Source: Tachypleus tridentatus (Eukaryota; Arthropoda; Merostomata; Xiphosura; Limulidae). From it: 64,000 nucleotides of DNA. Where the stretch lies: NCBI RefSeq assembly GCF_004210375.1, contig NC_134829.1, positions 27,110,034 to 27,174,033 on the forward strand, given 5' to 3'. The notes beneath the pieces were generated by a model. It was not told the DNA's origin and ran no database searches. It was given only the letters and a program-made list of their open reading frames with translations. Positions 1 through 15,000 of the stretch are shown piece after piece (the stretch's first letter is position 1; every line of letters begins with the position of its first letter). A program made the position numbers and the translations under genes.

Positions 1-3000
1 TGTCACTAGTTGAAGTGGCTAAACTTTCATTATGTCACTAGTTGAAGTGGCTAAACTTTCATTATGTCACTAGTTGAAGTGGCTAAACTTTCATTATGTC
101 ACAAGTTGAAGTGGCTAAACTTTCATTATGTCACAAGTTGAAGTGGCTAAACTTTCATTATGTCACTAGTTGAAGTGGCTAAACTTTCATTATGTCACTA
201 TCTGAAGTGGCTAAACTTTCATTATGTCACTAGTTGAAGTGGCTAAACTTTCATTATGTCACTAGTTGAAGTGGCTAAACTTTCATTATGTCACTAGTTG
301 AAGTGGCTAAACTTTCATTGTGTCACGAGTTGAAGTGGCTAAACTTTCATTATGTCACTAGCTAAAGTGGCTAAACTTTCATTATGTCACTAGTTGAAGT
401 GGCTAAACTTTCATTATGTCACTAGCTGAAGTGGCTAAACTTTCATTATGTCACTAGTTGAAGTGGCTAAACTTTCATTATGTCACTAGTTGAAGTGGCT
501 AAACTTTCATTATGTCTAGTTGAAGTGGCTAAACTTTCATTATGTCACTAGCTGAAGTGGCTAAACTTTCATTATGTCACTAGTTGAAGTGGCTAAACTT
601 TCATTATGTCACTATTGAAGTGGCTAAACTTTCATTATGTCACTATCTGAAGTGGCTAAACTTTCATTATGTCACTAGTTGAATTGGCTAAACTTTCATT
701 ATGTCACCAGTTGAAGTGGCTAAACTTTCATTATGTCACTAGTTGAAGTGGCTAAACTTTCATTATGTCACTATCTGAAGTGGCTAAACTTTCATTATGT
801 CACTAGTTGAAGTGGCTAAACTTTCATTATGTCACTAGCTGAAGTGGCTAAACTTTCATTATGTCACTAGTTGAAGTGGCTAAACTTTCATTATGTCACT
901 AGTTGAAGTGGCTAAACTTTCATTATGTCACTATATGAAGTGGCTAAACTTTCATTGTGTCACTAGTTGAAGTGGCTAAACTTTCATTATGTCACTAGCT
1001 GAAGTGGCTAAACTTTCATTATGTCACTAGTTGAAGTGGCTAAACTTTCATTATGTCACTATCTGAAGTGGCTAAACTTTCATTATGTCACTAGCTGAAG
1101 TGGCTAAACTTTCATTATGTCACTAGTTGAAGTGGCTAAACTTTCATTATGTCACTAACTGAAGTGGCTAAACTTTCATTATGTCACTAGTTGAAGTGGC
1201 TAAACTTTCATTATGTCACTAGTTGAAGTGGCTAAACTTTCATTATGTCACACTGAAGTGGCTAAAATTATGTCTAAACTTTCATTTCTAGTTGAAGTGG
1301 CTAAACTTTCATTATGTCACTAGTTGAAGTGGCTAAACTTTCATTATGTCACTAGTTGAAGTGGCTAAACTTTCATTATGTCACTAGCTGAAGTGGCTAA
1401 ACTTTCATTATGTCACTAGTTGAAGTGGCTAAACTTTCATGTCACTATGTCACTAAACTTTGATGTGGCTAAACTTTCATTATGTCACTAGTCTGAAGTG
1501 GCTAAACTTTCATTATGTCACTAGTTGAAGTGGCTAAACTTTCATTATGTCACTGAAGTGGCTAAACTTTCATTATGTCACTAGTTGAAGTGGCTAAACT
1601 TTCATTATGTCACTAGTTGAAGTGGCTAAACTTTCATTATGTCACTAGTTGAAGTGGCTAAACTTTCATTATGTGTCTGAAGTGGCTAAACTTTCATTAT
1701 GTCACTAGTTGAAGTGGCTAAACTTTCATTATGTCACTAGTTGAAGTGGCTAAACTTTCATTATGTCACTAACTGAAGTGGCTAAACTTTCATTATGTCA
1801 CTAGTTGAAGTGGCTAAACTTTCATTATGTCACTAGGTGAAGTGGCTAAACTTTCATTATGTCACTAGTTGAAGTGGCTAAACTTTCATTATGTCACTAG
1901 TTGAAGTGGCTAAACTTTCATTATGTCACTATATGAAATGGCTAAAATTTCACTATGTCACTAACTGAAGTGGCTAAACTTTCATTATGTCACTAGCTGA
2001 AGTGGCTAAACTTTCATTATGTCACTAGTTGAAGTGGCTAAACTTTCATTATGTCACTAGTTGAAGTGGCTAAACTTTCATTATGTCACTTTGAAGTGGC
2101 TAAACTTTCATTATGTCACTAACTGAAAGTGGCTAAACTTTCATTATGTCACTAGCTAAAGTGGCTCAACTTTCATTATGTCACTAGTTGAAGTGGCTAA
2201 ACTTTCATTATGTCACTAGTTGAAGTGGCTAAACTTTCATTATGTCACTAGTTGAAGTGGCTAAACTTTCATTATGTCACTAGTTGAAGTGGCTAAACTT
2301 TCATTATGTCACTAGTCTGAAGTGGCTAAACTTTCATTATGTCACTAGTTGAAGTGGCTAAACTTTCATTGTGTCACTAGTTGAAGTGGCTAAACTTTCA
2401 TTATGTCACTAACTGAAGTGGCTAAACTTTCATTATGTCACTAGTTGAAGTGGCTAAACTTTCATTATGTCACTAGTTGAAGTGGCTAAACTTTCATTAT
2501 GTCACTAACTGAAGTGGCTAAACTTTCATTATGTCACTAGCTAAGTGGCTAAACTTTCATTATGTCACTAGTTGAAGTGGCTAAACTTTCATTATGTCAC
2601 TAACTGAAGTGGTTAAACTTTCATTATGTCACTAGTTGAAGTGGCTAAACTTTCATTATGTCACAAGTTGAAGTGGCTAAACTTTCATTATGTCACTAGC
2701 TAAAGTGGCTAAACTTTCATTATGTCACTGGTTGAAGTGGCTAAACTTTCATTATGTCACTACTGAAGTGGCTAAACTTTCATTATGTCACTATCTGAAG
2801 TGGCTAAACTTTCATTATGTCACTAGTTGAAGTGGCTAAACTTTCATTATGTCACTAGTTGAAGTGGCTAAACTTTCATTATGTCACTTATGAAGTGGCT
2901 AAACTTTCATTATGTCACTATCTGAAGTGGCTAAACTTTCATTATGTCACTAGTAAAGTGGTGGCTAAACTTTCATTATGTCACTATGTCACTGAAGTGG

Positions 3001-6000
3001 CTAAACTTTCATTATGTCACTAGTTGAAGTGGCTAAACTTTCATTATGTCACTAGTTGAAGTGGCTAAACTTTCATTATGTCAAGTGGCTAAACTTTCAT
3101 TATGTCACTATCTGAAGTGGCTAAACTTTCATTATGTCACTAGCTAAACTTTCATTATGAAGTGGCTAAACTTTCATTATGTCACTAGTTGAAGTGGCTA
3201 AACTTTCATTATGTCACTAGTTGAAGTGGCTAAACTTTCATTATGTCACTAGTTGAAGTGGCTAAACTTTCATTATGTCACTAGTTGAAGTGGCTAAACT
3301 TTCATTATGTCACTAGTTGAAGTGGCTAAACTTTCATTATGTCACTAGTTGAAGTGGCTAAACTTTCATTATGTCACTAGCTGAAGTGGCTAAACTTTCA
3401 TTATGTCACTATCTGAAGTGGCTAAACTTTCATTATGTCACTAGTTGAAGTGGCTAAACTTTCATTATGTCACTAGTTGAAGTGGCTAAACTTTCATTAT
3501 GTCACTAAACTTTCATTATGTCACTAGCTGAAGTGGCTAAACTTTCATTATGTCACTACTGAAGTGGCTAAACTTTCATTATGTCACTAAGTGGCTAAAC
3601 TTTCATTATGTCACTAGTTGAAGTGGCTAAACTTTCATTATGTCACTATCTGAAGTGGCTAAACTTTCATTATGTCACTAGTTGAAGTGGCTAAACTTTC
3701 ATTATGTCACTAGTTGAAGTGGCTAAACTTTCATTATGTCACTAGCTGAAGTGGCTAAACTTTCATTATGTCACTACTGAAGTGGCTAAACTTTCATTAT
3801 GTCACTAGTTGAAGTGGCTAAACTTTCATTATGTCACTATCTGAAGTGGCTAAACTTTCATTATGTCACTAGTTGAAGTGGCTAAACTTTCATTATGTCA
3901 CTAGCTGCTAAACTTTCTATGTCAAGTTAAAGTGGCTAAACTTTCATTATGTCACTAGTTGAAGTGGCTAAACTTTCATTATGTCACTAGTTGAAGTGGC
4001 TAAACTTTCATTATGTCACTAGTTGAAGTGGCTAAACTTTCATTATGTCACTAGTTGAAGTGGCTAAACTTTCATTATGTCACTAGTTGAAGTGGCTAAA
4101 CTTTCATTATGTCACTAGTTGAAGTGGCTAAACTTTCATTATGTCACTAGTTGAAGTGGCTAAACTTTCATTATGTCACTAGTTGAAGTGGCTAAACTTT
4201 CATTATGTCACTAGTTGAAGTGGCTAAACTTTCATTATGTCACTAGTTGAAGTGGCTAAACTTTCATTATGTCACTAGTTGAAGTGGCTAAACTTTCATT
4301 ATGTCACTAGCTGAAGTGGCTAAACTTTCATTATGTCACTAACTGAAGTGGCTAAACTTTCATTATGTCACTAGTTGAAGTGGCTAAACTTTCATTATGT
4401 CACTAGTTGAAGTGGCTAAACTTTCATTATGTCACTAGCTGAAGTGGCTAAACTTTCATTATGTCACTAGTTGAAGTGGCTAAACTTTCATTATGTCACT
4501 AGTTGAAGTGGCTAAACTTTCATTATGTCACTAACTGAAGTGGCTAAACTTTCATTATGTCACTAGATAAAGTGGCTAAACTTTCATTATGTCACTAGTT
4601 GAAGTGGCTAAACTTTTATTGTGTCACTAGTTGAAGTGGCTAAACTTTCATTATGTCACTAGCTGAAGTGGCTAAACTTTCATTATGTCACTATAGTTGA
4701 AGTGGCTAAACTTTCATTATGTCACTATCTGAAGTGGCCACATTTTCAATATGTCACTTATGAAGTGGCTAAACTTTCATTATGTCACTACTGAAGTGGC
4801 TAAACTTTAATTATGTCACTAGTGGCTAAACTTTCATTATGTCACTAGTTGAAATGGCTAAACTTTCATTGTGTCACAAGTTAAAGTGGCTAAACCTTCA
4901 TTATGACACTATATGATGTGGCTAAACTTTCATTATGTCACTAGTGGCTAAACTTTCATTATGAAGTGGCTAAACTTTCATTATGTCACTAGCTGAAGTG
5001 GCTAAACTTTCATTATGTCACTAGTTGAAGTGGCTAAACTTTCATTATGTCACTAGTTGAAGTGGCTAAACTTTCATTATGTCACTAGCTGAAGTGGCTA
5101 AACTTTCATTATGTCACTAGCTGAAGTGGCTAAACTTTCATTATGTCACTAGTTGAAGTGGCTAAACTTTCATTGTGTCACTAGTTGAAGTGGCTTAACT
5201 TTCATTATGTCACTAGCTAAAGTGGCTAAACTTTCATTATGTCACTAGTTGAAGTGGCTAAACTTTCATTATGTCACTAGCTGAAGTGGCTAAACTTTCA
5301 TTATGTCACTAACTGAAGTGGCTAAACTTTCATTATGTCACAAGCTAAAGTGGCTCAACTTTAATTATGTCACTAGCTAAAGTGGCTCAACTTTCATTAT
5401 GTCACTAGTTGAAGTGGCTAAACTTTCATTATGTCACTACTGAAGTGGCTAAACTTTCATTATGTCACTAGTTGAAGTGGCTAAACTTTCATTATGTCAC
5501 TAGTTGAAGTGGCTAAACTTTCATTATGTCACTATCTGAAGTGGCTAAACTTTCATTATGTCACTAGCTGAAGTGGCTAAACTTTCATTATGTCACTAGC
5601 TAAAGTGGCTAAACTTTCATTATGTCACTAGTTGAAGTGGCTAAACTTTCATTATGTCACTAGTTGAAGTGGCTAAACTTTCATTATGTCACTAGTTGAA
5701 GTGGCTAAACTTTCATTATGTCACTAAACTTTATTATGTTGAAGTGGCTAAACTTTCATTATGTCACTAGTTGAAGTGGCTAAACTTTCATTATGTCACT
5801 ATTGAAGTGGCTAAACTTTCATTATGTCACTAGTTGAAGTGGCTAAACTTTCATTGTGTCACGAGTTGAAGTGGCTAAACTTTCATTATGTCACTAACTG
5901 AAGTGGCTAAACTTTCATTATGTCACTAGTTGAAGTGGCTAAACTTTCATTATGTCACAAGTTGAAGTGGCTAAACCTTCATTATGTCACTATCTGAAGT

Positions 6001-9000
6001 GGCTAAACTTTCATTATGTCACTAGTTGAAGTGGCTAAACTTTCATTATGTCACTAGTTGAAGTGGCTAAACTTTCATTATGTCACTAGTTGAAGTGGCT
6101 AAACTTTCATTATGTCACTAGTTGAAGTGGCTAAACTTTCATTATGTCACTAGTTGAAGTGGCTAAACTTTCATTATGTCACTATATGAAATGGCTAAAA
6201 TTTCATTATGTCACTATCTGAAGTGGCTAAACTTTCATTATGTCACTAGCTAAAGTGGCTAAACTTTCATTATGTCACTAGTTGAAGTGGCTAAACTTTC
6301 ATTGTGTCACTAGTTGAAGTGGCTAAACTTTCATTATGTTACTAACTGAAGTGGCTAAACTTTTTCACTTATGTCTAAACTTTCATTATGTCACTAGCTG
6401 AAGTGGCTAAACTTTCATTATGTCACTAGCTAAAGTGGCTAAACTTTCATTATGTCACTAGTTAAAGTGGCTAAACTTTCATTATGTCACTAGTTGAAGT
6501 GGCTAAACTTTCATTATGTCACTATATGATGTGGCTAAACTTTCATTATGTCACTAGTTGAAGTGGCTAAACTTTCATTATGTCACAAGCTAAAGTGGCT
6601 CAACTTTAATTATGTCACTAGCTAAAGTGGCTCAACTTTCATTATGTCACTAGTTGAAGTGGCTAAACTTTCATTATGTCACTAGTTGAAGTGGCTAAAC
6701 TTTCATTATGTCACTAGTTGAAGTGGCTAAACTTTCATTATGTCACTAGTTGAAGTGGCTAAACTTTCATTATGTCACTAGTTGAAGTGTAAACTTTCAT
6801 TATGTCACTAGTTGAAGTGGCTAAACTTTCATTATGTCACTAGTTGAAGTGGCTAAACTTTCATTATGTCACTAGTTGAAGTGGCTAAACTTTCATTATG
6901 TCACTAGTTGAAGTGGCTAAACTTTCATTATGTCACTAGTTGAAGTGGCTAAACTTTCATTATGTCACTAACTGAAGTGGATAAACTTTCATTATGTCAC
7001 TAGCTGAAGTGGCTAAACTTTCATTATGTCACTAGTTGAAGTGGCTAAACTTTCATTATGTCACTATGAAGTGGCTAAACTTTCATTATGTCACTAGTTG
7101 AAGTGGCTAAACTTTCATTATGTCACTAGTTGAAGTGGCTAAACTTTCATTATGTCACTAGTTGAAGTGGCTAAACTTTCATTATGTCACTAGTTGAAGT
7201 GGCTAAACTTTCATTATGTCACTATATGAAATGGCTAAAATTTCACGATGTCACTATCTGAAGTGGCTAAACTTTCATTATGTCACTAGTTAAAGTGGCT
7301 AAACTTTCATTATGTCACTAGTTGAAGTGGCTAAACTTTCATTATGTCACTAGTTGAAGTGGCTAAACTTTCATTATGTCACTAGTTGAAGTGGCTAAAC
7401 TTTCATTATGTCACAAGCTAATGTGGCTCAACTTTAATTATGTCACTAGCTAAAGTGGCTCAACTTTCATTATGTCACTAGTTGAAGTGCCTAAAATTTC
7501 ATTATGTCACTATGCTGAAGTGGCTAAACTTTCATTATGTCACTAACTGAAGTGGCTAACCTTTCATTGTGTCACTAGTTGAAGTGGCTAAACTTTCATT
7601 ATGTCACTAACTGAAGTGGCTAAACTTTCATTATGTCACTAGCTAAAGTGGCTAAACTTTCATTATGTCACTAGTTGAAGTGGCTAAACTTTCATTATGT
7701 CACTAGTTGAAGTGGCTAAACTTTCATTATGTCACTAGTTGAAGTGGCTAAACTTTCATTATGTCACTAGTTGAAGTGGCTAAACTTTCATTATGTCACT
7801 ACTGAAGTGGCTAAACTTTCATTATGTCACTAGCTGAAGTGGCTAAACTTTCATTATGTCACAAGTTGAAATGTCTAAACTTTCATTGTGTCACAAGTTG
7901 AAGTGGCTAAACTTTCATTATGTCACTATCTGAAGTGGCTAAACTTTCATTATGTCACTAGTTGAAGTGGCTAAACTTTCATTATGTCACTAGTTGAAGT
8001 GGCTAAACTTTCATTATGTCACTAGTTGAAGTGGCTAAACTTTCATTATGTCACTAGTTGAAGTGGCTAAACTTTCATTATGTCACTATATGAAGTGGCT
8101 AAACTTTCATTATGTCACTAGTTGAAGTGGCTAAATTTTCGTTATGTCACTACTTTCTGAAGTGGCTAAACTTTCATTATGTCACTAGTTGAAGTGGCTA
8201 AACTTTCATTGTGTCACTAGTTGAAGTGGCTAAACTTTCATTATGTCACTAACTGAAGTGGCTAAACTTTCATTATGTCACTAGTTGAAGTGGCTAAACT
8301 TTCATTATGTCACTAGTTGAAGTGGCTAAGCTTTCATTATGTCACTAGTTGAAGTGGCTAAACTTTCATTATGTCACTAGTTGAAGTGGCTAAACTTTCA
8401 TTATGTCACTAGTTGAAGTGGCTAAACTTTCATTATGTCACTAGTTGAAGTGGCTAAACTTTCATTGTGTCACGAGCTGAAGTGGCTAAACTTTCGTTAT
8501 GTCACTAACTGAAGTGGCATAGCTTTCATTATGTCACTAGTTGAAGTGGCTAAACTTTTATTATGTCACTGATTGAAGTGGCTAATCTTTCATTATGTCA
8601 CTAACTGAAGTGGCTAAACTTTCATTATGTCACTAGCTGAAGTGGCTAAACTTTCATTATGTCACTATCTGAAGTGGCTAAACTTTCATTATGTCACTAG
8701 TTGAAGTGGCTAAACTTTCATTATGTCACTGAAGTGGCTAAACTTTCATTATGTCACTGAAGTGGCTAAACTTTCATTATGTCACTAGTTGAAAGTGGCT
8801 AAACTTTCATTATGTCACAAGCTAAAGTGGCTCAACTTTCATTATGCCACTAGTTGAAGTGCGTAAACTTTCATTATGTCACTATATGAAGTGGCTAAAC
8901 TTTCATTATGTCACTAGTTGAAGTGGCTAAACTTTCATTATGTCACTAGTTGAAGTGGCTAAACTTTCATTATGTCACTAGTTGAAGTGGCTAAACTTTC

Positions 9001-12000
9001 ATTATGTCACTAGTTGAAGTGGCTAAACTTTCATTTTCACTATTGAATGGCTAAACTTTCATTATGTCACTGAAGTGGCTAAACTTTCATTATGTCACTA
9101 GCTGAAGTGGCTAAACTTTCATTATGTCACTAGTTGAAGTGGCTAAACTTTCATTATGTCACTAGTTGAAGTGGCTAAACTTTCATTCATGTCACTTTCA
9201 TTATGTTGAAGTGGCTAAACTTTCATTATGTCACTAGTTGAAGTGGCTAAACTTTCATTATGTCACTAGCTGAAGTGGCTAAACTTTCATTATGTCACTG
9301 GCTAAACTTTTGAAGTGGCTAAACTTTCATTATGTCACTAGGTAAAGTGGCTAAACTTTCATTATGTCACTAGTTGAAGTGGCTAAACTTTCATTGTGTC
9401 ACTAGTTGAAGTGGCTAAACTTTCATTATGTCACTAACTGAAGTGGCTAAACTTTCATTATGTCACAAGCTAAAGTGGCTCAACTTTAATTATGTCACTA
9501 GCTAAAGTGGCTAAACTTTCATTATGTCACTAGTTGAAGTGGCTAAACTTTCATTATGTCACTAACTGAAGTGGCTAAACTTTCATTATGTCACTAGTTG
9601 AAGTGGCTAAACTTTCATTATGTCACTAGTTGAAGTGGCTAAACTTTCATTGTGTCACTAGTTGAAGTGGCTAAACTTTCATTATGTCACTATCTGAAGT
9701 GGCTAAACTTTCATTATGTCACTAGCTGAAGTGGCTAAACTTTCATTATGTCACTAGTTGAAGTGGCTAAACTTTCATTATGTCACTATCTGAAGTGGCT
9801 AAACTTTCATTATGTCACTATCTGAAGTGGCTAAACTTTCATTATGTCACTAGTTGAAGTGGCTAAACTTTCATTATGTCACTAGTTGAAGTGGCTAAAC
9901 TTTCATTATGTCACTAGCTGAAGTGGCTAAACTTTCATTATGTCACTAGCTGAAGTGGCTAAACTTTCATTATGTCACTATTGAAGTGGCTAAACTTTCA
10001 TTATGTCACTAGCTGAAGTGGCTAAACTTTCATTATGTCACTATTGAAGTGGCTAAACTTTCATTATGTCACTAGTTGAAGTGGCTAAACTTTCATTATG
10101 TCACTAGTTGAAGTGGCTAAACTTTCATTATGTCACTATGAAGTGGCTAAACTTTCATTATGTCACTAGTCACTGAAGTGGCTAAACTTTCATTATGTCA
10201 CTAGCTGAAGTGGCTAAACTTTCATTATGTCACTAGCTGAAGTGGCTAAACTTTCATTATGTCACTAGTTGAAGTGGCTAAACTTTCATTATGTCACTAG
10301 TTGAAGTGGCTAAACTTTCATTATGTCACTAGTTGAAGTGGCTAAACTTTCATTATGTCACTAGCTGAAGTGGCTAAACTTTCATTATGTCACTAGCTAA
10401 AGTGGCTAAACTTTCATTATGTCACTAGCTGAAGTGGCTAAACTTTCATTATGTCACTAACTAAAGTGGCTAAACTTTCATTATGTCACTAGTTAAAGTG
10501 GCTAAACTTTCATTATGTCACTAGTTGAAGTGGCTAAACTTTCATTATGTCACTAGTTGAAGTGGCTAAACTTTCATTATGTCACTAGTTGAAGTGGCTA
10601 AACTTTCATTATGTCACTAGTTGAAGTGGCTAAACTTTCATTATGTCACTAGTTGAAGTGGCTAAACTTTCATTATGTCACTACTGAAGTGGCTAAACTT
10701 TCATTATGTCACTAGTTGAAGTGGCTAAACTTTCATTGTGTCACTAGTTGAAGTGGCTAAACTTTCATTATGTCACTAACTGAAGTGGTTAAACTTTCAT
10801 TATGTCACTAGTTGAAGTGGCTAAACTTTCATTATGTCACTACTGAAGTGGCTAAACTTTCATTATGTCACTATCTGAAGTGGCTAAACTTTCATTATGT
10901 CACTAGTTGAAGTGGCTAAACTTTCATTATGTCACAAGTGGCTAAACTTTCATTATGTCACTAGTTGAAAGTGGCTAAACTTTCATTATGTCACTAGCTG
11001 AAGTGGCTAAACTTTCATTATGTCACTAGTTGAAGTGGCTAAACTTTCATTATGTCACTAGTTGAAGTGGCTAAACTTTCATTATGTCACTAACTGAAGT
11101 GGGCTAAACTTTCATTATGTCACTAGTTGAAGTGGCTAAACTTTCATTATGTCACTAGTTGAAGTGGCTAAACTTTCATTGTATCACTAGTTGAAGTGGC
11201 TAAACTTTCATTATGTCACTAGTTGAAGTGGCTAAACTTTCATTATGTCACTAGTTGAAGTGGCTAAACTTTCATTATGTCACTAACTGAAGTGGCTAAA
11301 CTTTCATTATGTCACTAGTTGAAGTGGCTAAACTTTCATTATGTCACTAGTTGAAGTGGCTAAACTTTCATTGTGTCACTAGTTGAAGTGGCTAAACTTT
11401 CATTATGTCACTAGCTAAAGTGGCTAAACTTTCATTATGTAACTATATAAAATGGCTAAAATTTCACCATGTCACTATCTGAAGTGGCTAAACGTTCAAG
11501 ATGTCACTAGTTGAAGTGGCTAAACTTTCATTATGTCACTAGTTGAAGTGGCTAAACTTTCATTATGTCACTAGTTGAAGTGGCTAAAAACTTTCATTAT
11601 GTCACTAGTTGAAGTGGCTAAACTTTCATTATGTCACTATCTGAAGTGGCTAAACTTTCATTATGTCACTAGTCTGAAGTGGCTAAACTTTCATTATGTC
11701 ACTAGTTGAAGTGGCTAAACTTTCATTATGTCACTAGTTGAAGTGGCTAAACTTTCATTATGTCACTAGTTGAAGTGGCTAAACTTTCATTATGTCACTA
11801 GCTGAAGTGGCTCAACTTTCATTATGTCACTAGCTAAAGTGGCTAAACTTTCATTATGTCACTAGTTGAAGTGGCTAAACTTTCATTATGTCACTTTCAT
11901 TATGCTGAAGTGGCTAAACTTTCATTATGTCACTAACTAAAGTGGCTAAACTTTCATTATGTCACTAACTGAAGTGGCTAAACTTTCATTATGTTACTAG

Positions 12001-15000
12001 GTAAAGTGGCTCAACTTTCATTATGTCACTAGTTGAAGTGGCTAAACTTTCATTATGTCACTAGTTGAAGTGGCTAAACTTTCATTATGTCACTAGTTGA
12101 AGTGGCTAAACTTTCATTATGTCACTATATGAAATGGCTAAAATTTCGCTATGTCATTAACTGAAGTGGCTAAACTTTCATTATGTCATGTGGCTAAACT
12201 TTCATTATGTCACTGAAGCTGAAGTGGCTAAACTTTCATTATGTCACTAGTTGAAGTGGCTAAACTTTCATTATGTCACTAGTTGAAGTGGCTAAACTTT
12301 CATTATGTCACTAACTGAAGTGGCTAAACTTTCATTATGTCACTAGTTAAAGTGGCTAAACTTTCATTATGTCACTAGTTGAAGTGGCTAAACTTTCATT
12401 ATGTCACTAGTTGAAGTGGCTAAACTTTCATTATGTCACTAGGTGAAGTGGCTAAACTTTCATTATGTCACTAGTTGAAGTGGCTAAACTTTCATTGTGT
12501 CACTAGTTGAAGTGGCTAAACTTTCATTATGTCACTAGGTAAAGTGGCTAAACTTTCATTATGTCACTAGTTGAAGTGGCTAAACTTTCATTATGTCACT
12601 AACTGAAGTGGCTAAACTTTCATTATGTCACTAGCTAAACTTTCATTATGAAGTGGCTAAACTTTCATTATGTCACTAGTTGAAGTGGCTAAACTTTCAT
12701 TATGTCACTAGTTGAAGTGGCTAAACTTTCATTGTGTCACTAGTTGAAGTGGCTAAACTTTCATTATGTCACTAGCTGAAGTGGCTAAACTTTCATTATG
12801 TCACTAGTTGAAGTGGCTAAACTTTCATTATGTCACTAGTTGAAGTGGCTAAACTTTCATTATGTCACTAGTTGAAGTGGCTAAACTTTCATTATGTCAC
12901 TAGTTGAAGTGGCTAAACTTTCATTATGTCACTAACTGAAGTGGCTAAACTTTCATTATGTCACTAGCTAAAGTGGCTAAACTTTCATTATGTCACTATC
13001 TGAAGTGGCTAAACTTTCATTATGTCACTATCTGAAGTGGCTAAACTTTCATTATGTCACTAGTTGAAGTGGCTAAACTTTCATTATGTCACTAGTTGAA
13101 GTGGCTAAACTTTCATTATGTCACTAGTTGAAGTGGCTAAACTTTCATTATGTCACTAGTTGAAGTGGCTAAACTTTCATTATGTCACTATATGAAATGG
13201 CTAAAATTTCACGATGTCACTATCTGAAGTGGCTAAACTTTCATTATGTCACTAGCTGAAGTGGCTAAACTTTCATTATGTCACTAGTTGAAGTGGCTAA
13301 ACTTTCATTATGTCACTAGTTGAAGTGGCTAAATTTTCATTATGTCACTAACTGAAGTGGCTAAACTTTCATTATGTCACTAGCTAAAGTGGCTAAACTT
13401 TCATTATGTCACTAGTTGAAGTGGCTAAACTTTCATTATGTCACTAGTTGAAGTGGCTAAACTTTCATTATGTCACTAGTTGAAGTGGCTAAACTTTCAT
13501 TATGTCACTAGTTGAAGTGGCTAAACTTTCATTATGTCACTATATGAAGTGGCTAAACTTTCATTATGTCACTACTGAAGTGGCTAAACTTTCATTATGT
13601 CACAAGCTAAAGTGGCTAAACTTTCATTATGTCACTAGCTGAAGTGGCTAAACTTTCATTATGTCACTAGTTGAAGTGGCTAAACTTTCATTATGTCACT
13701 AACTGAAGTGGCTAAACTTTCATTATGTCACTAGTTAAAGTGGCTAAACTTTCATTATGTCACTATGTCACTTGAAGTGGCTAAACTTTCATTATGTCAC
13801 TAGCTGAAGTGGCTAAACTTTCATTATGTCACTAGTTGAAGTGGCTAAACTTTCATTATGTCACTATGAAGTGGCTAAACTTTCATTATGTCACGATCTA
13901 AAGTGGTTAAACTTTCATTATGTCACTAGCTGAAGTGGCTAAACTTTCATTATGTCACTATATGATGTGGCTAAACTTTCATTATGTCACTAGTTGAAGT
14001 GGCTAAACTTTCATTATGTCACTAGTTGAAGTGGCTAAACTTTCATTATGTCACTAGTTGAAGTGGCTAAACTTTCATGTCATGTCACTTTCTAGTTGAA
14101 GTGGCTAAACTTTCATTATGTCACTAGTTGAAGTGGCTAAACTTTCATTATGTCACTATATGAAATGGCTAAACTTTCATTATGTCACTATCTGAAGTGG
14201 CTAAACTTTCATTATGTCACTAGCTGAAGTGGCTAAACTTTCATTATGTCACTAGTTGAAGTGGCTAAACTTTCATTATGTCACTATATGAAATGGCTAA
14301 ACTTTCATTATGTCACTATGTTGAAGTGGCTAAACTTTCATTATGTCACTAGCTGAAGTGGCTAAACTTTCATTATGTCACTGAAGTGGCTAAACTTTCA
14401 TTATGTCACTAGCTGAAGTGGCTAAACTTTCATTATGTCACTAGTTGAAGTGGCTAAACTTTCATTATGTCACTATGAAGTGGCTAAACTTTCATTATGT
14501 CATTATGTCACTGAAGTGGCTAAACTTTCATTATGTCACTATTGAAGTGGCTAAACTTTCATTAGTAAACTTTCATTATGTCACTAAAGTGGCTCAACTT
14601 TAATTATGTCACTAGCTAAAGTGGCTCAACTTTCATTATGTCACTAGTTGAAGTGGCTAAACTTTCATTATGTCACTATATGAAATGGCTAAACTTTCAT
14701 TTTCATTATGTCACTATGTCATGAAGTGGCTAAACTTTCATTATGTCACTAGCTGAAGTGGCTAAACTTTCATTATGTCACTAGCTAAAGTGGCTAAACT
14801 TTCATTATGTCACTAGTTGAAGTGGCTAAACTTTCATTATGTCACTAACTGAAGTGGCTAAACTTTCATTATGTCACTAACTGAAGTGGCTAAACTTTCA
14901 TTATGTCACTATCTGAAGTGGCTAAACTTTCATTATGTCACTAGATGAAGTGGCTAAACTTTCATTATGTCACTAGTTGAAGTGGCTAAACTTTCATTAT

